Shown: positions 1 to 12,285 of the stretch, piece after piece
Layout: each line of letters starts with the position of its first letter
Position numbering within the stretch: position 1 is the stretch's first letter
Assembly: GCA_047495785.1 (NCBI GenBank)
Contig: JBLDXI010000023.1
Location: 558,001-622,000, forward strand
Direction of reading: 5' to 3'
Source of the DNA: Lepidodermella squamata
Taxonomy: Eukaryota > Gastrotricha
Length of the DNA stretch: 64,000 bases
Position numbers and translations under genes: made by a program
The notes under the pieces: model-generated
Database searches by the model: none
Told to the model about the DNA's origin: nothing
The model's input: only the letters and a program-made list of their open reading frames with translations

Positions 1-303
1 GATGATGGCCAGTCCCCGCTTGATCTGGCTTTGCTATTCGGGAACACCCAAGTTTTAGACATTTTAAGAGCAGTCGAAGCTGTTGTAGCTAAACCGAGAA
101 GAATAGCGCTTAGCGCTACACTGAAAATGACTACAACAACCGATGTTGAACACGATGACGCAAATGAAGTGGAAGATGAGGAAGTCGGCGATGAAAACGA
201 TGGAGGCGATGAATTCCACAAGGACAATGCAGACGAGGAGTATAATGCAGCCCGGCACAATTTTGAACGGCTCCCTCCATGCAAATTATTTAACACCGCT
301 TAA
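1..303 (+). CDS. Ankyrin-repeat protein, last exon (5' partial)
   Basis: An open frame runs from the first base to a TAA at 301-303. It opens with an ankyrin consensus (DDGQSPLDLALLFGN) that matches the final exon of the ankyrin genes at 39.3, 51.1 and 55.7 kb, which read SDDGLTPLDLALLY at the same place. The array members end in a short Pro/Tyr-rich tail. This copy instead ends in a roughly 45-residue strongly acidic tail of mixed Asp, Glu and Asn, so it is a diverged relative. The start and upstream exons lie outside the window. Family membership is well supported; function and localisation are unknown. Confidence 0.75.
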   Translation, partial: DDGQSPLDLALLFGNTQVLDILRAVEAVVAKPRRIALSATLKMTTTTDVEHDDANEVEDEEVGDENDGGDEFHKDNADEEYNAARHNFERLPPCKLFNTA

Positions 304-1067
304 TCGTCACGTCGATGTTACATTGCGTCAAAGCAAAAGCTAGATATTCGACAAGTTTGTTCTTGATAAAATCGACCGATTTCGTTTTAAAATAAAAGTG
401 ATGATTTTGTAATCCCACCAGTTCCTATTTGAATTTCATTGGGCCGTATGCAGTCTCCATCCTCGGAGCTTCTTCCTTGGGTTAAGTCCAGGCCTAGCCT
501 AGCCATTTCTCTTGTCAGATGTGGCATAATCTCACCCAGACTGAATCGCTCTGGGCTTTCATGCTCGCTAGTAATTCTCCGTATGGCTCGTTTGCAAGCC
601 TTTCGAGTATCGCATACATAGTATACAAAAAATCGCCTGGTTCTTTTCTTCTGCTTTTTATTAACGATCTGCTTTTTCGTAGATATAGGAAGACTCATAT
701 CGGGACGACGCATTTACACGTGATAAATATAGATGATCAAATCGAACATGTATTAAACAGGAATAAACAATACATTTATAACACTTGTGTATACGTGAGT
801 CCATTATGAGTAATTCGTAGTCAATACGAGCGAATTCATCGAAAAATCTCGCAACTTCCAAAATTATTTCAAAATTTTCCCCTAATTCTAAAAATTATTC
901 CGAATTTTTACGAAATTTTTAAACAAATTTCCACAAAAATTTGCTCACTTAATTGGAATAATTAATTAACTTATTTGCAATTAATCATTTGGACGTTGGT
1001 TTTCGAAAAATCGCTCGTATGGCTATAATAGTTTGAATCACCGATTGCGCACGTGGAGGGTCGATTA
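304..1067. other. Intergenic, no supported gene
   Basis: No gene is supported here. A 108-codon minus-strand frame (387-713) has no recognisable domain. The stretch from about 850 to 990 is AT-rich with runs of aaaatt. Confidence 0.5.
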
Positions 1068-3730
1068 TCATTTCATTAGACAATGTAACGCTAGGATAGC
1101 GCCTACCACTATTGCCGATGTCGATGACAGCAAATTGGTCGAGTGGATCGAGCGGTCGGCGATGCTTTTCACCGCCACAGGGTTGAGCACAACAGCCGGC
1201 GTGACGTCCCCGTTATCCGGGCACTCATCAGCCGCGAACGCCTCCGTGTTGCACGAATCACCGCAGCACGTGCACCGTGTCGCCGAGGTCCAAATAATCG
1301 AATGCCGCCTTAGCGATATTGTTTGGTACAAGAGCCGGTTCGAAGGTGTGCATTGCTTCGGGAAAACGTCCATTTCCTTCACGCATGAGTAACTAACCAT
1401 CCGACCGGCGCCTTTGTTCTGTAGAAGTTTCAAAACCTGGCAGGAAACACAACCAGATTCTTGCTTCATAGCTTGGCTGATATTTTGTGGCTGTCTGCCC
1501 TCTTCGAAAAGGTAATTCATGAAAAATTGACCGGAATTACACGTGATTCTACTTTGACTGGAACTAACAATAGCTGGTTCAGTAGTAGCGACCAATTCAT
1601 CGGGGCGAATTATGCAGTTTTTCGCCATTTGCTCCGGGCTATTGCAGTTGCTTTCGCAGCAAATGCATTCTCGGGTTATGCCGAACTTTGTTTTGTCCGT
1701 TTGTTCGCTTTTCGAGCATTTTTGAGTGTTAGCGTCCAATTTAGCGCAGATGTAGTGAATTTTCAGGCCAGATTCGTCTAGCAACGACGTCGTCTGACAC
1801 ATTGAACAGCCTGGGACTAGAATTAATGTAGTAGAGACATTTCGCCCGTTTTTCCCGATATCAACTTGTCCGAAGTAGCAATTGATGCCAGTATCGAGGT
1901 TTCTTTCAGGATCTGGGATGTAGACGATTTTTGCAGTTGCCGGTGGACTCGGAGTTGTAGTTGTAGATGTCGTAGTGGTTGTAGTTGTAGTTGACTTTTC
2001 AGGAGGTTTGATCACACATTTATCAAGCATAGCCTCTGGTAGATTGCAACGATCTTCGCAGCAGTAACATTCTTTCTTGGTTTCACTGGTTTTGGTATCT
2101 TCAACGCATTCCGAATCTTTGCTCTCGCCAGTGTAACAAGTGAAGCTGGTTTTAACGTCATCGTCGATGAGCTCAGTTGTTTTCTGAAAAAGGCACAAAC
2201 TACAAAATCCAAGACAATCAATTTTCGACCTAATTGGTTCTCTAAAATGGGAAGCAATCTTAATTTTGCAGTTCCTCGACGACTGAACTAGAATTCAATT
2301 TCAGGGGTAAAGAAGTTTTACATTTTTAGGTAATGATCGGAGTTCATTCCATGTGTTAACAAACCTGGCATCTTGTACAGCCCGGTTGCAGTGTGATATC
2401 AGTCGCAACTTTGACGCCATTTCTCAGAATTTCCTGGCCAACATAGCACGATAAGCTGTATTCTTCGGGGATAGATTCAGCAGGCATCACCACAGCAGCT
2501 TCTGTAGACGGCCTAATCATCGTTGTAGTTACCACTTCTGTAGTTGTTGCCTGTGTCACTTCTGTGGTTACTGCTAATGGCTGGGTGGCTTCTTTTGTGG
2601 TCGATTCCTCAGCTTCAATAGCTGCCTCAGCTGCAGCTGCCGTGGTCGCAACAGGCGTTGCAGTGGCCGATGCAGCTTTTTCAGGGCAAACCTTGCCGAA
2701 TTCGGCGTTGTTGCATAGCTCCGTGCAGCATGTGCAACGCGAGAACATACTGCCCTCGACCTCCTCGTCTTCTTCTAGATTTTCCGACCGAATGCAAGTC
2801 AAAGCCATCCGCCGGTCTTTCACGCATTGATATGTTGTAATTGGAACATCTTCTTCCGATTTGATTGTAGCCTATTCGGGAATAGAAATGCGACTTACTT
2901 GAAATAAATACCTATGTGGTAATAGCAAAGCCCGTCCTAGCCCTAGCCCGTATCAAAAATTCCAATGTAGTAGCTACATCTCGATCGTGAGCAAGGTTGA
3001 GAGCAGCAATAAGAACAATGAATCTATAGATCTTGATTAAAGAGGCTGAATGCTGACCTTAATATATGATCTTTACTTTCTTCTATACTAAGTTACTAGT
3101 GGCTTGAGTAAGTAAATAATATCCTTATATTCGGTGGAACTTATTTCTCACTTTCTCATCATGAACGAAAACGAAAATCAGTTTATTTGTCACAAACTAC
3201 AACTGAGTAGTGTATCGAAAGCCAATTACAGATTCCTCATTCGATGGAGCTTGCGGTTTTCTAAGAGTTAATTGTGCCTAAAATAGGAAATTTTGGAGGA
3301 TTTAAGTGGAATTCTTGAAAAGTCCTAAATTCCTAAATAAAATATTGAAAATTAAGAAATTAGGAGATAAGCTTCTAGGAAATATTTGAAACTTGAAAAG
3401 ACCCTCGAAAATCGTAAAAAAAATTCTTGTTATCTATTTACTAGTCTCATGCAGAATATTGATTCGATTTTGATTTAGGACAAGGAATGATGAATTCATG
3501 CGAAAGCTGACATTAGCCCCTACTTGAAATTTAATTTCAAGGGTATAATATTGATTACTATTATTGACATGAAATGGGAATTTATTTTTCAAAGTGCTTA
3601 CTTGGCACATGATGCAATTCTGCTCTGGTGTAAGATTTGAAGTTTCGCCCGAGTAGCATCCCAGGGCGTGAGCGCATCCGATCTCCAGGCTGGCTATCAA
3701 CGCCACGATTAACGTGGCATGAGCCAACAT
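1068..3730 (-). CDS. Secreted/GPI-anchored protein with four Ly6/uPAR-like domains
   Basis: Exons on the minus strand are 3730-3602, 2871-2365 and 2183-1068. All introns are phase 0 and GT-AG, and the product is 583 residues. Residues 1-22 form a signal peptide. Four cysteine modules follow (about 23-100, 181-270, 311-405 and 425-545). Each contains a CxxCQ motif and ends in the Ly6/uPAR hallmark CCxxxCN (CCTELCN, CCEDRCN, CCESNCN, CCGDSCN). Thr/Ala- and Thr-rich linkers, probably O-glycosylated, separate the first three modules. The last roughly 20 residues are hydrophobic without a cytoplasmic tail, as in GPI-anchor signals. Introns 1 and 2 fall directly after CxxCQ in domains 1 and 2; domains 3 and 4 have no intron there. 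Ly6 proteins are extracellular binding modules; the ligand here is unknown. Confidence 0.8.
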
Positions 3731-6700
3731 TTTAAATAGCCTAAATGAAAACCATGCAGCAATAAAGTATAGGTAACCTGAAAAATGAGCAAATGCCTCG
3801 GCAAAATTGATTACCGCAAAGTGTGAACAGCGCATGCTGCGGTAATAAAATTTGCGTAAAATTCACAAGCAGCTTCACGCCCGAGCGGATATGGCCATGC
3901 ACAGCGCACAGCACAGGTGAGCATCGTCATGCAAATGCTGCTCGCTCGATACACAGTACTTTAATGTGTTTCCCGTGCAATGCTATTAGCTACTACACAC
4001 TCGAGCTACAACTACTTAGCTAACGTATTTCATATATAGCGGGAAATTACTCATTACTACAACAAGCCGTAGTATACCTGGGCATACTGCTCAGTTGTGT
4101 AGCGTAGCTAACAGGCTGATCCTAATATTGCGGGGAATTATTGCGATGATAATCTCGCCGAGATGACGCAGATTATTAACGACGCACTCGAGTGTGGCGA
4201 GCGTAATGCGGATAAACAGAGAATGAACATTTTGCACAACACACAAAGTCACGGCCTTTGTTCAAAACTAATCATCGTTTTTTTGTAAAACAAAAAGCTA
4301 TATGATAAACTTTCGGCTAAAAAACCGCTAGATTGGGAAAGCAAATTTGCTGACAGTGGTATGGGTTATTGGTTTAAGGGTGCGGCCTCAAACCTCAAAC
4401 ACTATATCCAAATGCCTCATCAGGTTTCTCGTTTTCTGGAAGATTTATATAAATAAGCTGTACTGCAATTCTTTTATAACTCAAAACATGTGGCCAGAAC
4501 GTTTGGCTTCTCAGAGTAACAGTGGAGGATTTCTGATATTTTCCAATTTAAAGAGACTTCTACACTGCCTAAAGTCAAATGTGGAAATACTTTCCGAAAA
4601 ATCAAACGTTTTTCAAAGGCAAACTGCGAAACCATGGACAATTTCACCGCCATGGATTGAAGACGTTGAAAGCCAATGCTGATCACAGAAGGCTTTCAGA
4701 GAAACAGCTGAAATCAGCTTTCATATTAGTTTCATTCGGTTCAAAGTAATACCAAAGGCAACATCTGGGAATGAAGGTTCAACTCTTAAATAAATGACAT
4801 TTCTAGTTTGACTGGGGACATTCTTTTATTAAGAAAGTTGTGAAATTAAGTAATTAGGTATCCAGGCTAATTGATCAAATTGTTAATTCGGTAATCTAAA
4901 TTCTGTAAACAAAGGGCTGAAAGCTGTATTTATGATTTACTGAGCATGCCAGACAGGTTCACAAGCAAAGATCTATAATTTTTGTGACATGGCAAGATTG
5001 TAACACTGCCATACCATCCTATATATGGTTTGGAATGAGAGGAATGCGTTCGTTCACACGAATAGCCATGTACTAATTTACGATCGAAGTCAATGGCACA
5101 GTCTCGGCATAATTACCGGTTAAGTAGTTGCGGAAAATGTATTCAATGCTCACCTCTTTCAAATGATATAAATAAAGAAGCCGGCTGTTATCTGTGTTGA
5201 ATAGTGCGCGCAAGTCTTGCGTATTGCAGAGGTCTAAACAACATCAGGCAAAAAATGTGAACGGCGCGCATTTTTTCACGATTAGGAAAAACAACATGAT
5301 TGGCGCCCACTGTGAATAGATTATCGCAGCAAAAGCTACGCGCAAAACAGCCCTAGGCCGTAAATATATGACTGTTATGTATAACTAGCTATCAATCGGC
5401 TGCCATATTTTCTATTTATAACAGACAATTTTACTGTCTGCCTGCGAGCGAATCGTAGTTGCGAACGCCTGATAACAGATTGAAAAAAGGTGTTAGAGGT
5501 CGGTCTGTCAGGTCATAATAGCTTGTGTACGAAGAATCGACTAGTAGTCACGAGTGCATAAACCGCCTGTAGGCACGTGACCTTTCTGCGTGAGGCTGAA
5601 ACGTGATTCTGACAATTTTTCTCGCGAGTGAGAAAATTGCGATTGATATGAAAAGCGATTCGCACCGGCCGTGCTAAGGGAAAGAATCCACACCGGTCTG
5701 ATGCTAGAAATTGATAGTAAGACGACTGCAGTGTGAGAAGAAATCGATAATGAGCTTTATCCATTCCCAGGATATTATGTCTCAGTTATTGCCAAATCCA
5801 ATTTATTTCAATGCACGGCTCTGCGCGAAAGTCGCCCATCAGATTAGACTCTGAAAAAAACAAAGATGCACTTATCATTTTTTGCGACTCCGCCGCTATT
5901 GAATACAAGGAATAATGAAACGAGGAATAAATAAATTTTGCATAAATTTCGGCTGAGCTGTGCTTGTGCTTTTTTCAAATGCGAGTCTTGCATCCTGTTT
6001 GAATCAAGATTACAAGCATTGCATAGTTTGCCTTTCCGATTTCTGTTGCTACTTCGATCACATGATATCCTATAGTGATTGCTATGCCAGTTGTTCAAAG
6101 GGAAAGAACAATCCAACGATTGGAATTGCGTGTGTCCAATATCGAGGCTTTTGGACTATAAATGTGCCGTTTTTGTGGCATCACAGCACCAAATTTGTTG
6201 CTCTAGCACGCGGCCAAGCCTAAGATGTGAATATTTGAGTTTCACGTCTTCGTTGAATCTCAAATTGGTTTCATCCAGGCCGTTATTTTCCTATACTATA
6301 ATGTCTGTAATAACCTTTCTTCTCAATACATGAGCAATAAGTTAGCAATCATTCATTGGCTGTCTTACTCGAAAATTAGCACTGGATGCATTTTATTATC
6401 CGTAGATTGTAGACTAGGTTTTTTCACGTCTGCTGACTATCTTCTCCTTTTGCAGGTTGATAAGAAACCACACCGTATGCAGGTCATATAAATCATATAA
6501 TCAAGATCATATAAATTCAAAATTAAAGTAAGAATAAGATAAATCCTTGGGGCTAATAGTAGATGGACTCGACGCTCAACGAAATCATATTCGGACGGGA
6601 GCAAAAATGGCTGAATCGCGATTATTTGTTCACGCTAAAGTTATGCTCATGAATAAAAACAATCTTTATTTAAATGCTAATTTTCGAACTATTGTGCTCA

Positions 6701-6911
6701 AAATGTACTGGATATCATGTTTGCTCAGCGGGCTTTTGGAATGGGTCATTTCCTTTCATTTATTCATCACGCGATAAGAAACAAGCAGCAAAGAGGCATA
6801 TTTGGAGACATTCTTAATCACGCGCAGTTATATAGGTCACAATATTTATTTTTTCCAGACATTGATTGGGGATAAGGGTTGAGCCAAAAAGGTTTAACAC
6901 GACAGCGAGGG
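3731..6911. other. Intergenic, no supported gene
   Basis: There are only short frames without domains or paired splice sites. From about 6690 to 6910 the sequence is clearly related to 22530-22740, so it is the upstream region shared by the galaxin-like genes at 6976 and 22804. It includes a GATA-type site (cgcgataag, near 6770). Confidence 0.5.
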
Positions 6912-6919
6912 TATATAAT
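6912..6919 (+). promoter_or_regulatory. TATA box of galaxin-like gene 1
   Basis: TATATAAT lies 57 bp upstream of the ATG at 6976. The paralogous gene at 22804 has TATATAAT at the equivalent place (22741), within a conserved upstream block. Confidence 0.6.
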
Positions 6920-6975
6920 CAGGCTGAAAATGTCACTTTTTCAATTCACATCCTCTTCATTTCACTTGAACAATC

Positions 6976-7613
6976 ATGAAGGTAATTACCGTATTTGTTG
7001 CTGTTCTAGCTGTTGCTTTTGCGAATCCTAATCAGCAAGGTATGGCATTTTTCAAATTGAGAGCGGCAATGACACTTTTCTTGTAGACGTAGTCTGTCCG
7101 GATGGTTTCACGGGAATTTTCGAAAATAAGGCGCTTTGCTGCGCTGGCAACGCTAACCCCCTCAATCAGGGATTGGAATGCTGCGGAAATGCTGCCTACG
7201 AACCTTCGATTCAGAAGTGCTGCGATGGAGCCATTTTAGCTGCTCTTGGCGATAACAAGGAATGTGTGGCTGGCGAATCAAGTAAGTCCTCATGCTGGAG
7301 GTCGACTAAAACCTTTTGAAAGCTAGTTGTGAAGAAATTGTGAACTTCTGTTAGGGGAATTTAAGAATGATTTGCTATAGCGCCGACTAATTGAATTTTT
7401 CTGATCGAAATAGACTTTTGCCTGACCGAAGCAGGCCCCGGCATCAACAATGACGGCCCATTCGGCTTCACGCAGTGCTGCAACGCGAATGCTTTCCCCT
7501 GGGATCGTTACACCATCTATTGCTGTGGCACAGCTTCCTTCAATTCCATGTACCAGGCATGCTGTAAGAACAACAAAGTCATCCTGGGCAGGCACTCTCC
7601 ACTGACGTGCTGA
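6976..7613 (+). CDS. Secreted Cys-rich galaxin-like protein, copy 1
   Basis: Exons are 6976-7039, 7087-7281 and 7414-7613, giving 152 residues. A signal peptide (MKVITVFVAVLAVAFA) is followed by a mature chain with repeated double-cysteine units: CCGNAAYEPSIQKCC in exon 2 and CCGTASFNSMYQACC in exon 3. The CCG-x-x-x-Y/F-x8-9-CC spacing resembles galaxin repeats, extracellular Cys-rich modules first described in coral skeletal matrix. Both introns are phase 1 and exon 2 is 195 nt, so exon 2 is a symmetric 1-1 module. The start is fixed by the signal peptide and by the 64-nt first exon common to all copies. Function is unknown; a secreted structural or gut protein is only a guess. Confidence 0.85.
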
Positions 7614-7684
7614 ACATTGTTTGCATGGATGAATGATATAACGTGAAACATGAAATTACAGTAAAGGTTATGGGCAACATACTC

Positions 7685-7817
7685 AATTTTCGATGTCTGA
7701 GTTTGAACCAAAAACTGTACACACCCTCTTGTGCCAGTACGATTTGACCTCCATTACTATAACTTGTCGCTTGTCGTGCTTCGCGAAACGGAAAAGCCTT
7801 ATGTGAACCCTGATTCT
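7685..7817 (+). pseudogene. Promoter fragment of the galaxin-like family without a gene
   Basis: This stretch resembles 8460-8605, the upstream region of the copy at 8711 (shared words include gatgtctga and gtgaaccctgattctgcga). Instead of continuing into a TATA region and exon 1, it joins directly to the last bases of an exon 2 plus its donor (gaatcgagtaagt). It therefore looks like the scar of a deleted gene copy. Confidence 0.55.
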
Positions 7818-8627
7818 GCGAATCGAGTAAGTATTCATACTACAACCTTTTAAAAACTGGTTTTTGCTCAATTCCGAAAGGTTAAAGTTTGTCACCGATT
7901 GTCATCACCGTTCAGGCTCCGCAAAAAGTGGTCGAAATCTATCGGCCCAGCTGATTTCAGCATACTTTTCAAACACCCTACTTACAGCATCAAATGCTCT
8001 CAACATTGAATTTTCATGTTCTAAGCCTCTTCCATGTTTTGGAACAAAAAACACGCATCTCGCCTGTATAACGTCTGGGCCGATACGACGATTTCGACCG
8101 GTTTGATTAAACTTCAATTGCTTCATCATTTTTCATTTCCAACTCGAAAAAATTGATACAGGGGTCACTAAGACTATGACAAACACGGTAGTTATTATTT
8201 GATCAAAACAAGATCAGAAACCCCTCGAAATTTTAATCTCAGGTAGACTATTTTAATAACTACTAACTACCATGTCCTGACCCTGCCAAATAACAGCGCG
8301 TTCGTTTGAAATTCTTATTGCCAACATCGAAAAGTAGTATTCCTCTAGAGGGCGATCAACAAATCATCAAATTCAAATTATGTTGGCAATAAGAAATAAA
8401 GAAATAAAGAAGTTGGCCAAAAAATTCCGAAATCGTCCTTATGGCCATGAAAAGGTAAAGGGCAAACTACCCGATGTCTGAATTTGGACCAAAAACTGTG
8501 CACACCTCCTGTGCCATTAAGTTCTGACCTCCATTGCTATCACTTGTCGCTTATCATGCTTCGCGACTCCTAAAAAGCATTATGTGAACCCTGATTCTGC
8601 GACAAATCACATTCCCACGAGATAATG
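7818..8627. repeat. 810-bp segment repeated at 23104-23913 (copy 1)
   Basis: Base-by-base reading shows the same sequence at 23104-23913 with a constant offset of 15286, no indel and no mismatch that I could see. It begins with six bases of exon 2 plus the donor site of a galaxin-like gene and ends inside the promoter motif of the next gene. Flanking coding copies are visibly more diverged, so a recent duplication or gene conversion is likely. Confidence 0.85.
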
Positions 8628-8643
8628 TGTTGTACCTATTTAG
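8616..8643 (+). promoter_or_regulatory. CACGAGATAAT plus TATTTAG promoter of copy 2
   Basis: CACGAGATAAT (8616-8626) is followed 10 bp later by TATTTAG (8637-8643), about 70 bp before the ATG. The same pair precedes copies 3, 5 and 6, at 11205, 23902 and 27787. Confidence 0.6.
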
Positions 8644-8710
8644 CTGCCATCGAAAAACGGAAAAAGCTGTAACCACATTTTTCTGACTATAATTCTAACG
8701 CATACATATC

Positions 8711-9429
8711 ATGAAAGCTGTCATCCTGATTTTGGCACTGGTCGCGGTTGCTGTCGCGAATCCTGAAAAGAAAAGTCAGCTCCGCATCCTATCATCATCT
8801 GCTGACAACTCTTTGATTATTTCTAGATTTAGCCTGCCCGGACGGATTCACGGGAGTTTACCAAAACAAGGCGTTGTGCTGTGACGGTAATGCCAACCCC
8901 TTAAATGAAGGACTTGAATGCTGTGGAAACGCTGCTTACGATCCTTCCATCCAGAAGTGCTGCGATGGTGCTATTCTAGCCGCACTTGGTGACAACAAAG
9001 AATGTGTGGCTGGCGAATCAAGTAAATCATTAAAATTAACTCATAAATTAGTCAAATATCCCAAAAATAGCAGTACTCTGTGCCTTCGAGGTTTTTCAAG
9101 CTCTAAAATGCCATCTCTTTTTATTTAGCTAGAACCAATTCTCAAAAATGCCACCAAGTAATCTCAAATATTTCGTAGATCGCAGAGATACAAAGGATAA
9201 TTATGTTTTACTTCGCTGATTTTCAGATTTTTGTCTGGAATCGTCGATGGGTGGCGTTGACAACAATGGCCCATTCGGCTTCACCCAGTGCTGTGGCGCT
9301 AACGCATTCGACTGGAACCGATACACCATCTACTGCTGTGGAACAGCTTCTTTCAACTCGATGGACCAGACTTGCTGCAAAGATGGCAAGGTTTTGCTTG
9401 GCGGTCAGCAGTACCCTAAGCAATGCTAA
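8711..9429 (+). CDS. Secreted Cys-rich galaxin-like protein, copy 2
   Basis: Exons are 8711-8774, 8827-9021 and 9227-9429, giving 153 residues. The signal peptide is MKAVILILALVAVAVA. Exon 2 carries CCGNAAYDPSIQKCC and exon 3 carries CCGANAFDWNRYTIYCC and CCGTASFNSMDQTCC. The first donor is the weak GTCAGC, shared with its closest relative at 23999. Exon sizes and phase-1 introns match the other copies. It lies about 1.1 kb downstream of copy 1 on the same strand, with its own promoter motif, so it is probably transcribed separately. Confidence 0.85.
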
Positions 9430-11204
9430 ACTCCCCCATCTCTTATACATTGGGAGAAATTTCGCCTAATAAATTTCAAACATTCTATATTCCTGTGAAT
9501 AAGGCATGGGATATCATATATCAAATAAATCTTTCCTTATCCAAAGCAGATATATAGCCTGGTCAAGAAAGGTACCTTCTAAGGTGGAACTATGGGACCA
9601 TTGTTTTAACACCTTCATACCAAACAATGTGAGAGCAATGTTGCTGCGAGGGAAACTGGAGATCATTGCAACACTTTTATATGGCATGAACTAGAAGAAA
9701 GGAGCATAAGTCGTATGCAGAATTTTGAGAGAAATCAAACAAAGATGTGTTGAGGTCCTGTATTTTTATTCTTCAGCTTATCTTAAAAGCATAAACTGCA
9801 ATTAGAAACGGGCACCGGTTGCAAATTATTATAGGACAATCTACGTTATGAAAAATGACTGGTGGATAATCAGTGCCACCGTAACCATACAATATACAAT
9901 GGTATCAGTAGAATCGACGTGTCAGTGGGATGAAAACAACTGCATCCAAAATTGTTCCTTGGCATGACTATTAAGTGGCATTTGAGGTCCGAGCAACGCT
10001 CATCAGCATAATACACTTATTTCTGTGAGCCACAAAACGCCACCGGAAATCCATATTCCAGATTCAGGTCGGATTGGGTAGGAGTGCCTAATTCCAAGGG
10101 TTATGTATCAAGGCGGGGTAAGAAGAGATTGGACTAGTTTTAAAATAATATTCTATAATATACGGGCGAATATCATAGATGGATATCACGATGAATGAGA
10201 GGTAGAAGGGCAACCCCGAGGTCCAGCGGAAGGCCGGAATAGCGGGCTGGTAGAAGGTAGAAGGAAAGTTACGATGGCCTATATTATTTCGTCGTTGGTG
10301 CGGCTAAAAGTCCTATCTCTAAAACAATTTATTTCGAGATAAATCGAAAAAACAGCTTTATTTCCAAAATTTTCACTAAAAAATGTCACTGATGTGAAAT
10401 ATAGGGGTAATCAAACCCGGCGGATCGAATGGCGCCGGCCATTTTTACCGGTGACGCATCGTTATTGCACAATAAGGACATTCGCTGCAGATAGGACTTT
10501 TTGGTTGATTTTTCATTTTTTGTCCGTGTTTTTTTAAGGTTGTGGTTCGGGTCCTAGCGAAATCATTCATTTTTGGCCGATTTTTGCCGACTTATTTTCA
10601 CTTGGCATCGAATATCGCACTGAGTCATCGTCATTTTTTGTCGTGATCGAATTATTTTTGTGATGCACATTGCACTTTTTGTCCCCTATTCGAACTCATG
10701 CTATGGAGCACTTTTTCTGATGGAAAAAGAATGCCCTGGAAATAAATCCACGAATGTGGAGATAGGACTTTTGATCCCTAGCGAATTTTGAAATTTGAAA
10801 TCGTTTTCAATTTCGATTTTTGATGGAGATTTGACTTTTAGCCGCACCAACGACGATTTATCACTAGCTGTGGGTCCTGCGCCTTTGCGGGGTGTATGTA
10901 TTATTATAGTAAATTATGATAAAATACACGTGTTCAGTCCGATTTGCAGATCACATAGGAAATATCATTTCCGAGTCCGGGTTGACCTGACAAGGGTCTC
11001 AACTTATTCGCCAAGAAATTTGGCCGCCTTACTGATAACGGGTATTAGAGTTCTGAGGCCCCTGGCGGTTACGAAGCAAAACCCACGCGTCGGCAGTACT
11101 ACATTCATTGGCCCTGGTATCCCTGGTGCTGATTTCCACGCTGAAGTCGTGTGATTAGCAAAAATCTGATGGGAACTTGGATTTTCGAGACATACCTCAG
11201 TCTC
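9430..11204. other. Intergenic, no supported gene
   Basis: No gene is visible. It holds an inverted-repeat element (10289-10856). From about 10980 to 11200 it is related to 27585-27785, the conserved upstream region of copies 3 and 6. Confidence 0.5.
10289..10856. repeat. 568-bp element with about 28-bp terminal inverted repeats
   Basis: The left end (tcgtcgttggtgcggctaaa) reappears as its reverse complement at 10828-10856. There is no internal coding frame. I see no convincing target-site duplication. It is probably a non-autonomous DNA element, but the superfamily is not determinable. Confidence 0.5.
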
Positions 11205-11233
11205 ACGAGATAATTAGAGAACCTCTATTTAAG
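11205..11233 (+). promoter_or_regulatory. CACGAGATAAT plus TATTTAAG promoter of copy 3
   Basis: CACGAGATAAT lies at 11205-11215 and TATTTAAG at 11226-11233, 74 bp before the ATG at 11307. The arrangement matches copies 2, 5 and 6. Confidence 0.6.
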
Positions 11234-11306
11234 CGATTTCAAATCGCTCCAATTCGACACAACTTACTTCTCCGTAAATATTACCGATTTAAACTCGTTC
11301 CTAAAT

Positions 11307-11938
11307 ATGAAGGCTGCCGTCTTAATTTCTGCTCTCCTGGCTGTTGCTACTGCTCGGCCTGCGAAGGAAGGTTAGCTCAATCTCTTTCCATTTTCCCTTA
11401 TCGTCTTTCTAAACCGTATAATTCGCAGACATCTCCTGCCCGGAAGGATTCACTGGAGTTTACCAAAACAATGTGCTTTGCTGTGAGGGTAACGCCCATG
11501 CGAACAACGGAATGGCTTGCTGTGGAAACGCTGGATACCACCCGAACATTCAGAAGTGCTGCAATGGCGTTGTGCTGGCTGCTCGTGGCCCAAACAAGGA
11601 GTGCGTTGCTGGCGAATCGAGTGAGTCTATTTCTCTGATTTTTCAGATCCAAGAAGACATCCGCGATTAGAGGCGTTCAAGATATCTAGGATTATACCTT
11701 TTTCTCATAATTAACCTGTTATTCTTGCTTAGATTTCTGCCTTTCCGAATACGACGGCAATGGCCTTGCTAAGAACGGCCCATTCAGCTTCACACAGTGC
11801 TGTGGCGCTAACGCTTTCGACTGGAACCGTTACACCATCAAGTGTTGCGGAACAGCTATGTACGACTCCATGTTCCAAACCTGCTGTAAGAACGAGAAAA
11901 TTATCTACGGCAAGGAGCAGTACCCTACTCAATGCTAA
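11307..11938 (+). CDS. Secreted Cys-rich galaxin-like protein, copy 3
   Basis: Exons are 11307-11370, 11429-11620 and 11733-11938, giving 153 residues. The signal peptide is MKAAVLISALLAVATA. Exon 2 has CCGNAGYHPNIQKCC and is one codon shorter (192 nt) than in the other copies. Exon 3 has CCGANAFDWNRYTIKCC and CCGTAMYDSMFQTCC, ending in TQC. The closest relative is copy 6 at 27894, with which it shares signal peptide, upstream block and tail. Candidate polyadenylation signals AATAAA lie at about 11983 and 12018. It sits immediately 5' of the LTR retrotransposon. Confidence 0.85.
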
Positions 11939-12285
11939 AAACAATGAAAAATCAAGAGACATGTCAATAAGACATCAAGTCTAATAAAGTCTAATCCACC
12001 ATCGGATGTAATAATTAATAAAATAAAGCTAAAATGACAGCTACTCGTGGAACTACTGGCGGCTCAGGTGCCAGTGGCTTGACTCCCCCGATTCGAGTTA
12101 CGCGCAGCAAAACTGCAAAAGAATGACTGCTTATTGTGCAATGTGAGTGAAGCACGAAATATAGATCGAGTAAAACGAATGAACCGAGTGAAATCGAGGC
12201 GGAACCAGCCGGTAGGCGAGTGGAGACGAGATTTCACGAGATGAATGCGTTGTACGAGATCTGAGGGGCTTCGTGATCGAACAAC

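Noticed and set aside
387-713. Minus-strand 108-codon frame
   Set aside because: No recognisable domain, no splice partners, and open frames overlap on the other strand.
7905-8129. 74-codon minus-strand frame, also at 23191-23415
   Set aside because: Its repetition only reflects the duplicated 810-bp segment; no domain is visible.
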